From: Gilliamella sp. wkB7
GTDB lineage: Bacteria > Pseudomonadota > Gammaproteobacteria > Enterobacterales > Orbaceae
Length of the DNA: 64,000 bases
Assembly (NCBI RefSeq): GCF_001693435.1
Contig: NZ_CM004509.1
Span: 372,001 to 436,000, forward strand
Direction of reading: 5' to 3'
The notes below the pieces were generated by a model. That model was given only the letters and a program-made list of their open reading frames with translations. It made no database searches and had not been told where the DNA came from. A program made the translations under genes and the position numbers. Of the stretch, positions 28,015 to 38,000 are shown one piece after another. The number at the start of each line of letters is the position of its first letter. Position 1 is the first letter of the stretch.

Positions 28015-30315
28015 ATGATTAATTTTACTAAATTTAAAAAAACCAGCACGTTAGCTTTAGGCTTGACAATTGCCATGCCTGCAATGGCTACGGTCAAACT
28101 CGATGATGAAAACTACGACGTCATAACTGTGACCGCTCACGAAGCGATTAAAAAACCAGGTACAAATACTGAAATATCCGAACATGATATCCGCCGTGAC
28201 GGTGGTACTAATTTTGGTACTCTTATGCGTTATCAACCACTCATTTCAGCTCCAGGTAATATTTCCGGTTCAGGTACCGGTAAAAGTAGTTGGGACCGAG
28301 GAGGTTTCAGTGGTTATAATATTCGTGGTCTAGATGCTAACCGTGTATCAATTGATGTTGACGGTATGCCATTACCTATAGCACAAGGTCGAGTTAATTC
28401 AGTGGGTCGAGCAGGTTTCGGTTCTTATGGTATTGGTCGTGATTACATCGATACCTACATGTACAATAAAGTTGATATTCAATCAGGTGCCACATCTGTA
28501 AGTAATGCGAATAATGCCCTAGGCGGTTCAGTATCTTTCCAAACTAAAACGGCTAGCTATTATCTATATCCAGGTAAAACCAGTTATTTTGGATTCGAAA
28601 ACAATTATGACAGTTCAGATAGAAGCTATCATCAAGGAATCACTATGGCTGGTGGTGATGATCACCTCAATGGCATTATTGTATTAAGTCGTCGAGATGG
28701 ACAACAAACAAGAAATCACGGTGATTCAATAAGCAGTTATCCAGAAAATTGGCACTCTAACTCAATTTTAGCTGGCTTTGGTTGGCAAATGACAGAAGAA
28801 CATTTACTCAATACGACTGTCGATTATAATAATAAAACTAAAAATTCCCATTATGATACTTGGGACCAAAAAGGTAAACATATTGAATCACTCGACCATC
28901 AACGCAGTAAAAATAACCGCTTTAACTTAGCAATTAAAGATACATGGCAACCTACCAATATTAGTTGGATTGACACATTAACGACACAGTTAAATTACCA
29001 ACGGACTAATGTCTTTGATGACACAAAATTGCAGCACAAATCCAAAGGTAATTTTTATACTCAAACCAACTATAATACTAAATCATATAATTTTATTACT
29101 ACTTTAATAAAACAAATTGATAACCAAAAAATCAGCGCTGGTTTAAATGGTAAATGGAGTGAAGATGAATCGCCATTCTTTACATCAGCTAAATCACAAT
29201 ACGTCGATACTTTCCCGGACGGTGATTATTCCAAACCACAAGCCGACAGTAAAAGTTATCAGTTAGGGGGATTTTTTGAAGATCGCATTAGCTTTAATAC
29301 CAACAATAGTAATAACTTTTATTTAGTGCCTGGTGTCAGAGCAATTTATCAGAATACCAAGCCACGCAATCTTGAAAACATGTCAGTATCAAATGTTAAT
29401 TCACATCAATTAGGTACACAATATAGTAGTAACAGTGATTTCAAAATTTTACCATCAATGGCATTAATGTATGATATTAATCCTAATTTCACTGCTTATC
29501 TACAATATAAACGTAGCGCTCAAATGCCAAATCAGAACCAATTATATGGCTCTTATTTAGCGCACAGCACTATGTATGTGCTTGTTGGCAACTCTAATTT
29601 AAAAACAGAAACAGGCGACAATTTTGAACTCGGTGTAAAAGGTCAACCAATATCAGGAATTACGTTATCGTCATCAGCTTTTTATAACAAGTACAAAAAC
29701 TTTATTGCTTTTACGCGTTATAGGAAAAATTTTGTTGGTATTGGCAATCGTTTAGTTTATCAATCTGAGAACCGTGACAAAGCTTATACCTTTGGTGCAG
29801 AATTAAATAGTGAATTTAATATTGGTACTTGGGTAGAATCACTCAATGGTTTAAGCGCACGTTTCGCAATTGGATATAACAAAGGTAAATCAAAATCAAG
29901 TTATTTAGGTGATAAATACATTGAGATGGATACTATTGCACCATTAAAAAGTACTATTGGTTTATCATGGGATGATCCGAATAAATTCTACGGTGTTTCC
30001 TTAACAACGACATTCCAAAAAGGTAAGAAAACTGATGCCACCTCCCGAGAAACATATCGCAACGAAGGCAAACCAATCGAAGACTCATCTGATGATTATT
30101 TTAGAATCGCTGGTCACGGTATTGTTGATTTAACAGGTTATATAAATATTACCAATAATATTAGACTGAGCGGTGGCATCTACAACCTTACTGATCAAAA
30201 ATATTGGGATTACCTCAGTAATAATAAATTATACAGTACATCTGATCATAAATATCTAGAGATGTTTACCGCACCTGGTAGAACATTCCAGTTAGGTTTG
30301 AATATTGATTTCTAG
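28015..30315 (+). CDS. chuA: TonB-dependent haem/haemoprotein receptor
   Basis: Outer-membrane receptor of 766 residues with a signal peptide (cut near AMA, 23-25), a TonB box YDVITVTA (34-41), a plug domain (GYNIRGLDANRVSIDVDG) and a 22-strand barrel ending in Phe (GLNIDF). Classical haem receptors have FRAP and NPNL boxes around a haem-binding His. Here the region reads RSAQMP (500-505) and GNSNL (525-529) with His517 between, so both boxes are degenerate while the His is kept. It is longer than E. coli ChuA (about 660 residues) and may be closer to haemoglobin receptors. A terminator follows. Confidence 0.88.
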   Translation: MINFTKFKKTSTLALGLTIAMPAMATVKLDDENYDVITVTAHEAIKKPGTNTEISEHDIRRDGGTNFGTLMRYQPLISAPGNISGSGTGKSSWDRGGFSGYNIRGLDANRVSIDVDGMPLPIAQGRVNSVGRAGFGSYGIGRDYIDTYMYNKVDIQSGATSVSNANNALGGSVSFQTKTASYYLYPGKTSYFGFENNYDSSDRSYHQGITMAGGDDHLNGIIVLSRRDGQQTRNHGDSISSYPENWHSNSILAGFGWQMTEEHLLNTTVDYNNKTKNSHYDTWDQKGKHIESLDHQRSKNNRFNLAIKDTWQPTNISWIDTLTTQLNYQRTNVFDDTKLQHKSKGNFYTQTNYNTKSYNFITTLIKQIDNQKISAGLNGKWSEDESPFFTSAKSQYVDTFPDGDYSKPQADSKSYQLGGFFEDRISFNTNNSNNFYLVPGVRAIYQNTKPRNLENMSVSNVNSHQLGTQYSSNSDFKILPSMALMYDINPNFTAYLQYKRSAQMPNQNQLYGSYLAHSTMYVLVGNSNLKTETGDNFELGVKGQPISGITLSSSAFYNKYKNFIAFTRYRKNFVGIGNRLVYQSENRDKAYTFGAELNSEFNIGTWVESLNGLSARFAIGYNKGKSKSSYLGDKYIEMDTIAPLKSTIGLSWDDPNKFYGVSLTTTFQKGKKTDATSRETYRNEGKPIEDSSDDYFRIAGHGIVDLTGYINITNNIRLSGGIYNLTDQKYWDYLSNNKLYSTSDHKYLEMFTAPGRTFQLGLNIDF

Positions 30316-30345
30316 AAATATATTAAAATATATTTATCATTTTAT

Positions 30346-30372
30346 AACCCGCTAATGCGGGTTATTTTTTTC
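30346..30372 (+). terminator. intrinsic terminator of chuA
   Basis: AACCCGC-TAAT-GCGGGTT hairpin followed by ATTTTTTT. Strong stem and T-run, 30 bases after the chuA stop. Confidence 0.9.
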
Positions 30373-30562
30373 TAAAAGTATTACATGTAATATTTTTATG
30401 GTAATATGATTTACATAAATTTAACAAATTATCTAACGGATAGGTTTACCACACCAATTAGAACATTTTGGTAATGTTTAACCATCTATTTCTAAAGAAT
30501 ATTTTAAAATATACTTATCATCTTCTAAGGCGCCATTACGGATTATTTTTTTATCAAAAAAA

Positions 30563-30585
30563 TTACATGTGATATTTACATGTAA
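30563..30585 (+). promoter_or_regulatory. paired TTACATGTAA operator-like palindromes before yjfI
   Basis: TTACATGTGA (30563-30572) and TTACATGTAA (30576-30585) are 13 bases apart. A third perfect copy lies at 30381-30390 in the first half of the tandem duplication. Short palindromes at close spacing suit a dimeric ribbon-helix-helix or similar regulator, and the next protein has an N-terminal segment of that look. The binding protein is unknown. Confidence 0.45.
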
Positions 30586-30639
30586 TATTTTTATGGTAAT
30601 ATGGTTTACATAAATTTAACAAAGCACCAAACAGGCGTT

Positions 30640-31278
30640 ATGAAAAAAACCAAAGAGACCAAAAATTCAGCTTTTTACCAGCAACAATACCGTCAAAGGT
30701 TGCGTGAACAAGGTTTGGTCAAAAAAGAAGTTTGGATTTTACCTGAAAATACAACTAAATTATTGGAAATCGAAAAACAATTTCGCCAGTCTTTAGTTAA
30801 AAACAATAATATTAATCGTAAACAGGAATTTAATGAAATGGAAAGAAATGAAATTTGGTCAATAGAAACTCTTTATAATAAATTAATGCAATCAGAATTA
30901 GTTAAGCAAAGCCATGCAAGTATAGAAATCATCGATGGTGTGGATGCTTGCTTGCATATCATTATGCATGAATATGGTGATTTGCCTTTATTTTTAAGTA
31001 TATCAAATCAACAAATTGTTGTTGAATGTTTACTTTGGCCAGTTGATATTGTTAAAAATAAAACTCAATTCAATGAAGAAATTTTATGCACTCGTAAACT
31101 ATTTCCACTATCAACAATAGCAATTGAAAAAGCTGGAGACGGCTCGGTCAACTACATTATGTATGGTGCGTTAAGTTCATCTTCACTTTTAAGTAATATT
31201 GTCTATGAATTAGAAACTTTATCTGACAATGTTATTAAAGCTACAGAAGCTTATGAACATCACATCAATCTTAACTAA
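30640..31278 (+). CDS. YjfI-type protein (DUF2170) with extra N-terminal segment
   Basis: First gene of the membrane-stress-type operon. Residues from about 70 on match the DUF2170/YjfI family that accompanies PspA-like YjfJ. The first 60 residues, YQQQYRQRLREQGLVKKEVW then LPENTTKLLEIEKQFRQ, look like a ribbon-helix-helix or related DNA-binding segment that the shorter E. coli YjfI lacks. I start it at the ATG at 30640 (212 residues); the ATG at 30601 would add 13 codons that lie in the duplicated upstream repeat. Followed 32 bases later by the PspA gene. The role is unknown; local regulation of the operon is my inference. Confidence 0.75.
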   Translation: MKKTKETKNSAFYQQQYRQRLREQGLVKKEVWILPENTTKLLEIEKQFRQSLVKNNNINRKQEFNEMERNEIWSIETLYNKLMQSELVKQSHASIEIIDGVDACLHIIMHEYGDLPLFLSISNQQIVVECLLWPVDIVKNKTQFNEEILCTRKLFPLSTIAIEKAGDGSVNYIMYGALSSSSLLSNIVYELETLSDNVIKATEAYEHHINLN

Positions 31279-31310
31279 TTAAATTTATATAAATAATAAG
31301 GAGATTAAAC

Positions 31311-32012
31311 ATGGCTATCTTCAAAAAACTTGTTACAGCTCTTCGTGGTGGCATCAATGAAGCAGGAGAAGCGATCGTTGACACTCAAGCTCTAAGAATT
31401 CTCGATCAAGAAATTCGCGATGCTGACAGTGAATTAAAACAAGCTAAAGAATCATTAGCAAATATACTTGCACAGCAAAAACTAGCAGATAAAGTTGTTA
31501 AAGAAACACAATCTAAAATTGATGAATATGAAAGTTATGCAATCAAAGCTCTTGAAAGTGGCAATGAAGAATTAGCACTTGAAGTTTCTGAAAAAATTGG
31601 ATTTCTTGAAAATGAACTTGAAAATAATAAGCAACAAGCCACTTACTTTGCTGAAACTGTAAAAAGCTTACGTCAATCAATTTCACAAACAGAAATCAAT
31701 ATTCGAAATTTAAAACAGCAAGTTGATATTGTGAAAGCAACTGAAAGTGTTCAAAAAGCACAATCAGCAGTTGCACAACGATATGGCGGTTCAACTGCAA
31801 AATTACAAACGGCTCTGGATTCTTTAGATAGAATAAAAAAACGTCAAGAGAAAAACAGCGCAGTCATTGAAGCTAAAAATGAATTAGCTAAGCTTGAAAA
31901 TCAAAGTACACTTGATAGTAAGCTTGAAGCAGCAGGAATCAAATCAGGCAACCAAAATGCTGCTGCAATATTAGCTAGATTAAAAGAAAAGCAAGAAAAT
32001 CAAACTATTTAA
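31311..32012 (+). CDS. PspA/IM30 family protein (YjfJ-like)
   Basis: 233-residue protein, almost wholly alpha-helical and coiled coil, of the PspA/IM30/ESCRT-III superfamily. The start (FKKLVTALRGGINEAGEAIV) is the amphipathic membrane-binding helix, followed by LDQEIRDADSELKQAKESLA and long heptads to residue 200. The family binds stressed inner membranes and assembles into rods or rings. It resembles YjfJ rather than the phage-shock PspA because pspB/pspC are absent and its neighbours are YjfI- and YqiJ/YqiK-like. AAGGAG precedes the ATG. Confidence 0.9.
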   Translation: MAIFKKLVTALRGGINEAGEAIVDTQALRILDQEIRDADSELKQAKESLANILAQQKLADKVVKETQSKIDEYESYAIKALESGNEELALEVSEKIGFLENELENNKQQATYFAETVKSLRQSISQTEINIRNLKQQVDIVKATESVQKAQSAVAQRYGGSTAKLQTALDSLDRIKKRQEKNSAVIEAKNELAKLENQSTLDSKLEAAGIKSGNQNAAAILARLKEKQENQTI

Positions 32013-32104
32013 TAAAATAAACTTTTAGGTTAATATAGTTAACGTAATAAATTATTTAATTAATTTAGACTAGTTAATTCAGAAAATTAATATAAGGGAA
32101 AATA

Positions 32105-32764
32105 ATGGAGCTTTTCTGGGGTATATTTTTTTCTTTTCCAGTAATCATATTTAGTGGGTTGTTAACACTTTGTGTACTATATTGGTTGGTTGCTGCTTTT
32201 GGTATTTTAAGCATTGATTGTTTAGATATAGAACTAAATGTCGATGTTGATGATATACCATTAGACATTCCAAATACTCCATCAGGATTTACAGGCCTAT
32301 TGATGAAATTAGGTTTTAACAAAGTCCCAATGACACTTATTGTCACTTTGATTTCATTAATAGGTTGGTCAATCTCTTATTTCGCCTTTCGTTTCTTTAT
32401 GTTACCTCTGTGTGATTTATTGCTAATTTATTACATAGCTGGTTTTTTTATTTTCGTAACTGCATTTATTGCTGCAGTATATCTTACCTCATTTATTATA
32501 AAACCTCTTCGACCACTGTTTACTAAATTAGAAAGCACCAATAATCACAAATCATTATTAGGGCAAACTGTTGAAATTCGTTCAAGCTATGTGAATGAAA
32601 CAAAAGGAGAAGCTATTTACGAAGATGGTGGCGCTGGTTTAATTTTACAAGTTAGATGCACGAGCTCATATCAATTCAAACGTGGAGATAAAGCTGTTCT
32701 ACTACGTTATGACACAACCAATAACAGCTATGAAATTATTAGCGTTAAAGAATTTAATGGATAG
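32105..32764 (+). CDS. YqiJ-like OB-fold membrane protein
   Basis: 219 residues with hydrophobic helices near 5-35 and a second pair near 76-130 (VTLISLIGWSISYFAFRFFM, then IYYIAGFFIFVTAFIAAVYL). A small soluble C-terminal domain from about residue 145 (GQTVEIRSSYVN, GDKAVLLRY) looks like the OB/NfeD-type beta-barrel of YqiJ. In E. coli yqiJ precedes the flotillin gene yqiK, as here. NfeD-like partners normally pair with SPFH proteins in membrane microdomains. It is 92 bases after the PspA gene and 32 before the flotillin. Confidence 0.85.
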   Translation: MELFWGIFFSFPVIIFSGLLTLCVLYWLVAAFGILSIDCLDIELNVDVDDIPLDIPNTPSGFTGLLMKLGFNKVPMTLIVTLISLIGWSISYFAFRFFMLPLCDLLLIYYIAGFFIFVTAFIAAVYLTSFIIKPLRPLFTKLESTNNHKSLLGQTVEIRSSYVNETKGEAIYEDGGAGLILQVRCTSSYQFKRGDKAVLLRYDTTNNSYEIISVKEFNG

Positions 32765-32796
32765 AAAAGTAAATATTTTTTGGAGAATAATAAATT

Positions 32797-34905
32797 ATGT
32801 CAATCAATACTGATACCATCATGTTTTTTCTAGTGATTGTTGGAATAGTCTTTCTAGTAATCGTTGGATTTTTCTTATTGTTTAAAGCGTTCTATATCAA
32901 AGTTCCGCAAGGTACAGCACTTATCGTTAATGACATGACGTCAAAACCTAAAGTGCATTTTACAGGTGCGTTGGTTTACCCTGTCATCTACAAAAAAGAA
33001 TTCATGAAAATATCATTAATTACTTTTGATGTAGAACGTCGTGGTAAAGATGGTTTAATTTGTAAAGATAACTTACGTGCTGATATATGTGTCGCTTTTT
33101 ATCTTCGTGTTAATGAAACCACTGAAGATGTTTTAAAGGTTGCTAAGTCGATTGGTGTAGATAGAGCGTCTGATCAAAAAGCGGTAAGCTCACTATTTAG
33201 TGCGAAATTTTCAGAGGCGTTAAAAACAGTAGGTAAGCAATTTGAATTGTCTAAACTATTTGAAGATCGTATGAATTTCCGTGAACGTATTATTGATGTA
33301 ATTGGTAAAGATCTTAATGGTTATGCACTTGAAGATGTGGCTATCGACTATTTAGAACAAACCCCAATCAAATCACTCGATCCTGATAATATTTTTGATG
33401 CCGAAGGTATTAACAAAATTACCTCGATCACAGCTGTTCATAAGGATGAAACTAATAAACGCGAAAGAGATCTTGAATTAGCTTTAAAGAAAAAAGATAC
33501 TGAAACAATTGAAGCCAAATTAGAACTTGAACGTCAACAAGCAGATGCCGAAGCTCGTCAAAAACGCGAAATTGAAACCATTCGAGCTCGCGAACAAGCT
33601 GAAACATTAAAAGTACAAGAAGAAGAACGTCTAAAATCGGAACAAGCAAGAATCCAAGCACAACAAGAAATTGAAGTGCGTGAAGAAAACCGTTTGCGTG
33701 AAGTTGAAGTTGCTCAGCAAAATCGTCTTAGAGCAATTGCTATCGAAGAAGAACGCGTCGAACGTGCTCGTTCATTGGAAATTGTTGCTCGTGAACGAGA
33801 AGTAGAATTACAACGCATTGAAAAAGATAAAGTTCTTGAAGAGGAAAAGAAACATATTGCCAATGTAATTCGTGAGCGAGTTGCAGTTGAAAAAACGGTA
33901 GCTGTTGAAGAAGAAAATATCAAAGAAGTACGAGAAATTTCTAAAGCTGATCGTGAAAAACAAACAACCATTATAGAAGCAGAAGCTAGAGCTGAACAAG
34001 AGTTAGTTAAACAAGTTAAGCAAGCTGAAGCAGATGAACAATCATCTAAACACCGTGCAATTGAAATTAGTACAATAGCACAAGCTGAACTTGAAGTTGC
34101 AGCTAAACAAGCTGAAGCGAAAAAACAACTTGCTCAAGGTATTGAAGCAGAAGAAGCTGCTATCGGTTTAGCAGAAGCCAAAGTTCGCAAAGCTCGTGCT
34201 GAAGCGGAAGAAAAAGAAGGTTTAGTAAAAGCAAATATTACTGCTGAACTTTTACTTGCTGAAGCAAAAGGTAATCAAGAAAAAGGCTTATCAGAAGCAA
34301 AAGTTATTGAAGCAAAAGCATTAGCAACAGAAAAACAAGGTCTAACCGAAGCTAAAGTTCTTGAAGAAAAACTTTCAGCTCAAGCTCGCGGTGATGAACG
34401 CATTGGATTTGCTAAAGCTGCAGCAACTAAAGAACAAGGTTTAGCTGAAGCACTGGTTATTCGTGAACGCTTAACAGCCGAAGCTAATGGCCTAGTTGAG
34501 AAATTCCAAGCAATGGGTACGATGAATGAACAATCTAAAAATCATGAAGAGTTCCGCTTGGCGCTTGAAAAAGGCTTCGAACAAGCTATGGCTGCTATTG
34601 CTGCTAATAAAGAGATTGCTAGAGAACAAGCAGATGTTCTTGCTGCTGCATTTAGCAAAGCGAACATTGAAATTGTTGGAGGTAATGATAACTTCTTTAA
34701 CAGCTTCTCTAAAGCTATCAGTGTCGGTAAAGCAATTGAAGGAACTGTAAACCAAAGCCCAGTATTACAATCTGCTTTACAATCAGTACTATCACGTTTA
34801 TCTGGTAATAAAAATATCGATTTAAACGAAACACTAAAAAACACTGATTTAAAAGCACTGGCTAAACAATTTTTACCGTCAAATAGTGATGAAAAAAGCG
34901 AATAA
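32797..34905 (+). CDS. flotillin-like SPFH/band-7 protein (YqiK-like)
   Basis: 702-residue inner-membrane scaffold protein. One N-terminal helix (about 9-30), an SPFH/band-7 domain (about 35-190, including RADICVAFYLRVN), then a very long Glu/Ala/Lys coiled coil from about 210 to 610 with recurring EAKV, LAEAK and AKG units, and a Gly/Asn-containing C-terminal tail. Flotillins form large rings that organise membrane patches. The length and neighbours match YqiK (553 residues in E. coli), but the coil is clearly longer. Antisense ORFs on the other strand are artefacts of its repetitive codons. Confidence 0.92.
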   Translation: MSINTDTIMFFLVIVGIVFLVIVGFFLLFKAFYIKVPQGTALIVNDMTSKPKVHFTGALVYPVIYKKEFMKISLITFDVERRGKDGLICKDNLRADICVAFYLRVNETTEDVLKVAKSIGVDRASDQKAVSSLFSAKFSEALKTVGKQFELSKLFEDRMNFRERIIDVIGKDLNGYALEDVAIDYLEQTPIKSLDPDNIFDAEGINKITSITAVHKDETNKRERDLELALKKKDTETIEAKLELERQQADAEARQKREIETIRAREQAETLKVQEEERLKSEQARIQAQQEIEVREENRLREVEVAQQNRLRAIAIEEERVERARSLEIVAREREVELQRIEKDKVLEEEKKHIANVIRERVAVEKTVAVEEENIKEVREISKADREKQTTIIEAEARAEQELVKQVKQAEADEQSSKHRAIEISTIAQAELEVAAKQAEAKKQLAQGIEAEEAAIGLAEAKVRKARAEAEEKEGLVKANITAELLLAEAKGNQEKGLSEAKVIEAKALATEKQGLTEAKVLEEKLSAQARGDERIGFAKAAATKEQGLAEALVIRERLTAEANGLVEKFQAMGTMNEQSKNHEEFRLALEKGFEQAMAAIAANKEIAREQADVLAAAFSKANIEIVGGNDNFFNSFSKAISVGKAIEGTVNQSPVLQSALQSVLSRLSGNKNIDLNETLKNTDLKALAKQFLPSNSDEKSE

Positions 34906-34986
34906 TGAAAGGAATGATGATTTATAGCATCAAACAATTCAATTATCGTTAAATCGTTATTAAATTAACATTATCACTATTATCTT

Positions 34987-35017
34987 CCTTCGGTGAAATA
35001 TTAAATTTTACCGAAGG
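34987..35017 (+). other. intercistronic hairpin between flotillin and ATPase genes
   Basis: CCTTCGGT / ACCGAAGG, 8 perfect pairs around a 15-base loop that can pair further (AAAT/ATTT), without a following T-run. It may slow transcription or protect mRNA and so set a lower level of the ATPase relative to the flotillin. Confidence 0.5.
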
Positions 35018-35052
35018 TAATAGATTTTCTGTAACAAAATCAAGAGTAAAAA

Positions 35053-38000
35053 ATGGCAGAAATAGAACAAGAAAACGAGCAACAAAATACACTCGATAAA
35101 GCAGTCGCAGAAGGCGGAGCCTACGAAATTCTTCGTAAACGTTTGACATCATTGGGCCAAGAACTCAATCAAAAAACTGAAGCGTTAAATCAACAACGAC
35201 TTTCTGAATTTGGTAAAAGCGATATGTCGATCATCGGTCGCATTCGCATAAGAACCGAAAACAATTGTATCGCTCGAGATATCGTTAGATTTGGTGATTG
35301 GTTATTATTTGGTTACAACGTCTTTTTAGGATTGAAAAAAGAAACCAAAATTGAAGATGTATTTTCACTTTATCAACTTGTTGAACGTGATGAAAATTAC
35401 GAAGCGGATCCCGTTGATCTATCAAATACCTTTTTGAACATTGACCGTTTTGTTCAAGACTTCAATGAACTTTATACTTACTACAAAAATGCTCAATTAT
35501 TGCAACTTGTTGAACGTGATGGCAAGCTCCTTGCCAGTTTCCAGATTGGTGAAAGAGTAAGTGATATTCGGGTATTTCGTTGGTCAATATCCAGTGATAA
35601 AAAAACGATTAACTATATTGATAATCGGGGTGAACGTGATATTGCTTTACCTCCTGCTTATGATTTTGAATGGACTGAAACCACCCGTGAAAACATCGTT
35701 AACGGTCGATTCTCCCATGTAAATATTCTTGATACCGTTTTTGTTGAAACCATTGGTGGTGACCTTACCATAAAATGTGAAAACAATACAAACGATGGAT
35801 TAGGTATTTATCGTGAAGAGGTATTAGATAAAAATCAATCAATAAACGATGCAAAAATCGAATATGCAAAAGTAGGTGCACTAATTCTTTTAAAAGTCCT
35901 ACCCTACCGAGAAGACAATTGGCGATATCTAATCTATAACACACTTACTCAAAAAGTACAACGAATTGACTTTATTGGGCAAGCTTGTATTCAACTTCCA
36001 GAAGATCATGGGGTGATATTCCCAGGTGGTTACTATCTACAAAATGGGGAATATAAAACATTCGATCAATCTATGGGGGGAATGCGTTTTAGACGAATTC
36101 GTCGTTCACCAAATGGGGAAGATGTTTTATACATTTTTTACGATCCAAATTCTGGTCGCTTAGCTTTATTTAATTACAACATGATAGAGCGAAAATTGGA
36201 TAACCCAATTCTAGGTCATGGTTATGCTGTATTTGAAGATGGTCGAATGGTCGTATTTGAAGGCGAAAACGATGAACCAACTCGTGTTCATCCTATGCAA
36301 ATCTGGCAAACCCCTTTTTATAGTGATGAATTTGCGGCAACACAGCCAACCCACAATACCTTTTTAGGCAAAATTGGCAACGCAGAATTAGTGCGTGGTA
36401 TTTCTGATCTCTATTTTATTTCTCGCGAAATTGATAATCAATCCGTCTCTTCGCAACTATACGGCAAACTAAGTGAAGATACTAAAAGATTATTTGATAG
36501 TTATTTTTGGCTTGCTGATGAAAAAAACCTATCATTTTCACCAATACTTCGTAATATTACCCAAACCAGTGAATTAGTACTTGATGAATATGAAAAAGTA
36601 GAAAGCATACGCCGTCAATCCGAAAGTGCGATGCGTGAAGCTATTACCAATCAACAAGATTTGTTAACTAAATTATATCCTGATAGCTGGCAGGAAACTC
36701 AAGAATTTGTCGATGCACTTAATGCAATAAAAATGCAATTAGGCCGCCTTGTAACATTAAGAACCTATCGTTATATCAATTTAGAACAAATTGATAAAAT
36801 GGAAAATGAGCTGAAAGAACGTCAATCTTTAGTTTCATTGGCCACCGCCGAATTTTTAGGTAGTGACAAAGCACTTGAACCATTCATTTCAAAAATAGAT
36901 AAAATTGAAAAATATCTTGAGCAAGCTGACACTGTCGCCAAACTTATTGAGCCAATAAAAAACACTGACGAAATGTCCAATGATTTGGATATGCTTTCGC
37001 AATTAATGGCATCATTAAAATTTGAAGACGTTACACTACAAACCAGAATTATTGAATCAATTGCCGAAGTTTATGCCAAACTCAATCAAACTAAAGCAAG
37101 AATCAATCAAAAACGAAAAAATCTATCTAGTGTCGAAATGATTGCGCAATTTGGCGCCCAATTCAAACTATTTAGTCAAAGTATCGCAAGTGCTTTAAGC
37201 ACCGCAACCACACCAGAAAAATGTGACGATGAACTTTCAAGGCTACTTGTTCAACTTGAAGAACTTGAAAATCAATTTAGCGAAAGTGAAGAGTTCCTTA
37301 ATGACATTCTGACGAAACGCGAAGAAATATTAGAATCTTTCGAAACACACAAACAAGCGTTACTTGAAGATCGTACAAGACGCACCGAAGCCCTACTTAC
37401 CGCAGCTGTTCGCATTTTAGATAGCATTCCGAGACGTACGGCTAAATTTTCAGATCAAAATGAACTTAATGCTTTCTTTGTAGCAGATCCACTAGCATTA
37501 AAAATCCGAGAAATTGTTGAAAAATTGAGAGATCTGTTTGATAACGTCAAAGCCGATGATATTGAATCACGTTTTAAAAGTGCACGTGATCAGGCCATAC
37601 GCGCATTACGAGATAAATCAGAAATATTCGAATCGGGTGGCAACGTTATAAAATTAGGTCCAAAACACAAATTCAGCGTAAACACACAAGAACTTGACCT
37701 AACCATTGTTCCGAAAGAAACACATTTATATTTGCAATTAACGGGTACGGATTATCAAGAAAAAATAGAGAATAGTAAATTAGAGAGTTATAAACCGTTC
37801 TGGACTATATCACTTGAATCAGAGTCACCAACAGTCTATCGTGGTGAATACCTAGCCTACTCTATAATCAACGCCATATTAAAAAAAGATCTTGATATCA
37901 GTTATGAAGAATTAGTTACTCAATTAAGTCAACCAGAAAGTTTGGTTAAAACCGTTCGTGATTATGCAGCCATGCGATATCGAGAAGGTTATGAAAAAGG

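Larger units (their letters stand above)
30261..30623 (+). repeat. imperfect tandem duplication of the chuA 3' end and downstream region
   Basis: Copy 1 (about 30261-30430) holds the last codons of chuA, its terminator and the palindrome TTACATGTAA. Copy 2 (about 30440-30623) repeats them in order: AGAACATT, ATTTCTA, TATTTTAAAATATA, TTATCAT, a ruined terminator (GCGCCATTACGGATTATTT), TTACATGT and the closing TTTACATAAATTTAACAAA. Offset is about 180 bases. Copy 2 has decayed most in the former coding and terminator parts and is best kept in the promoter-like part. Confidence 0.75.

Noticed and set aside
30601..30639. ATG at 30601 as the yjfI start
   Set aside because: Those 13 codons belong to the duplicated upstream repeat, and homology begins after 30640; the upstream start cannot be excluded.
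33714..34937. Several minus-strand ORFs opposite the flotillin gene
   Set aside because: They mirror the Glu/Ala/Lys-rich coiled coil codons and give Ser/Phe-rich low-complexity products, with no ribosome-binding sequence or family likeness.
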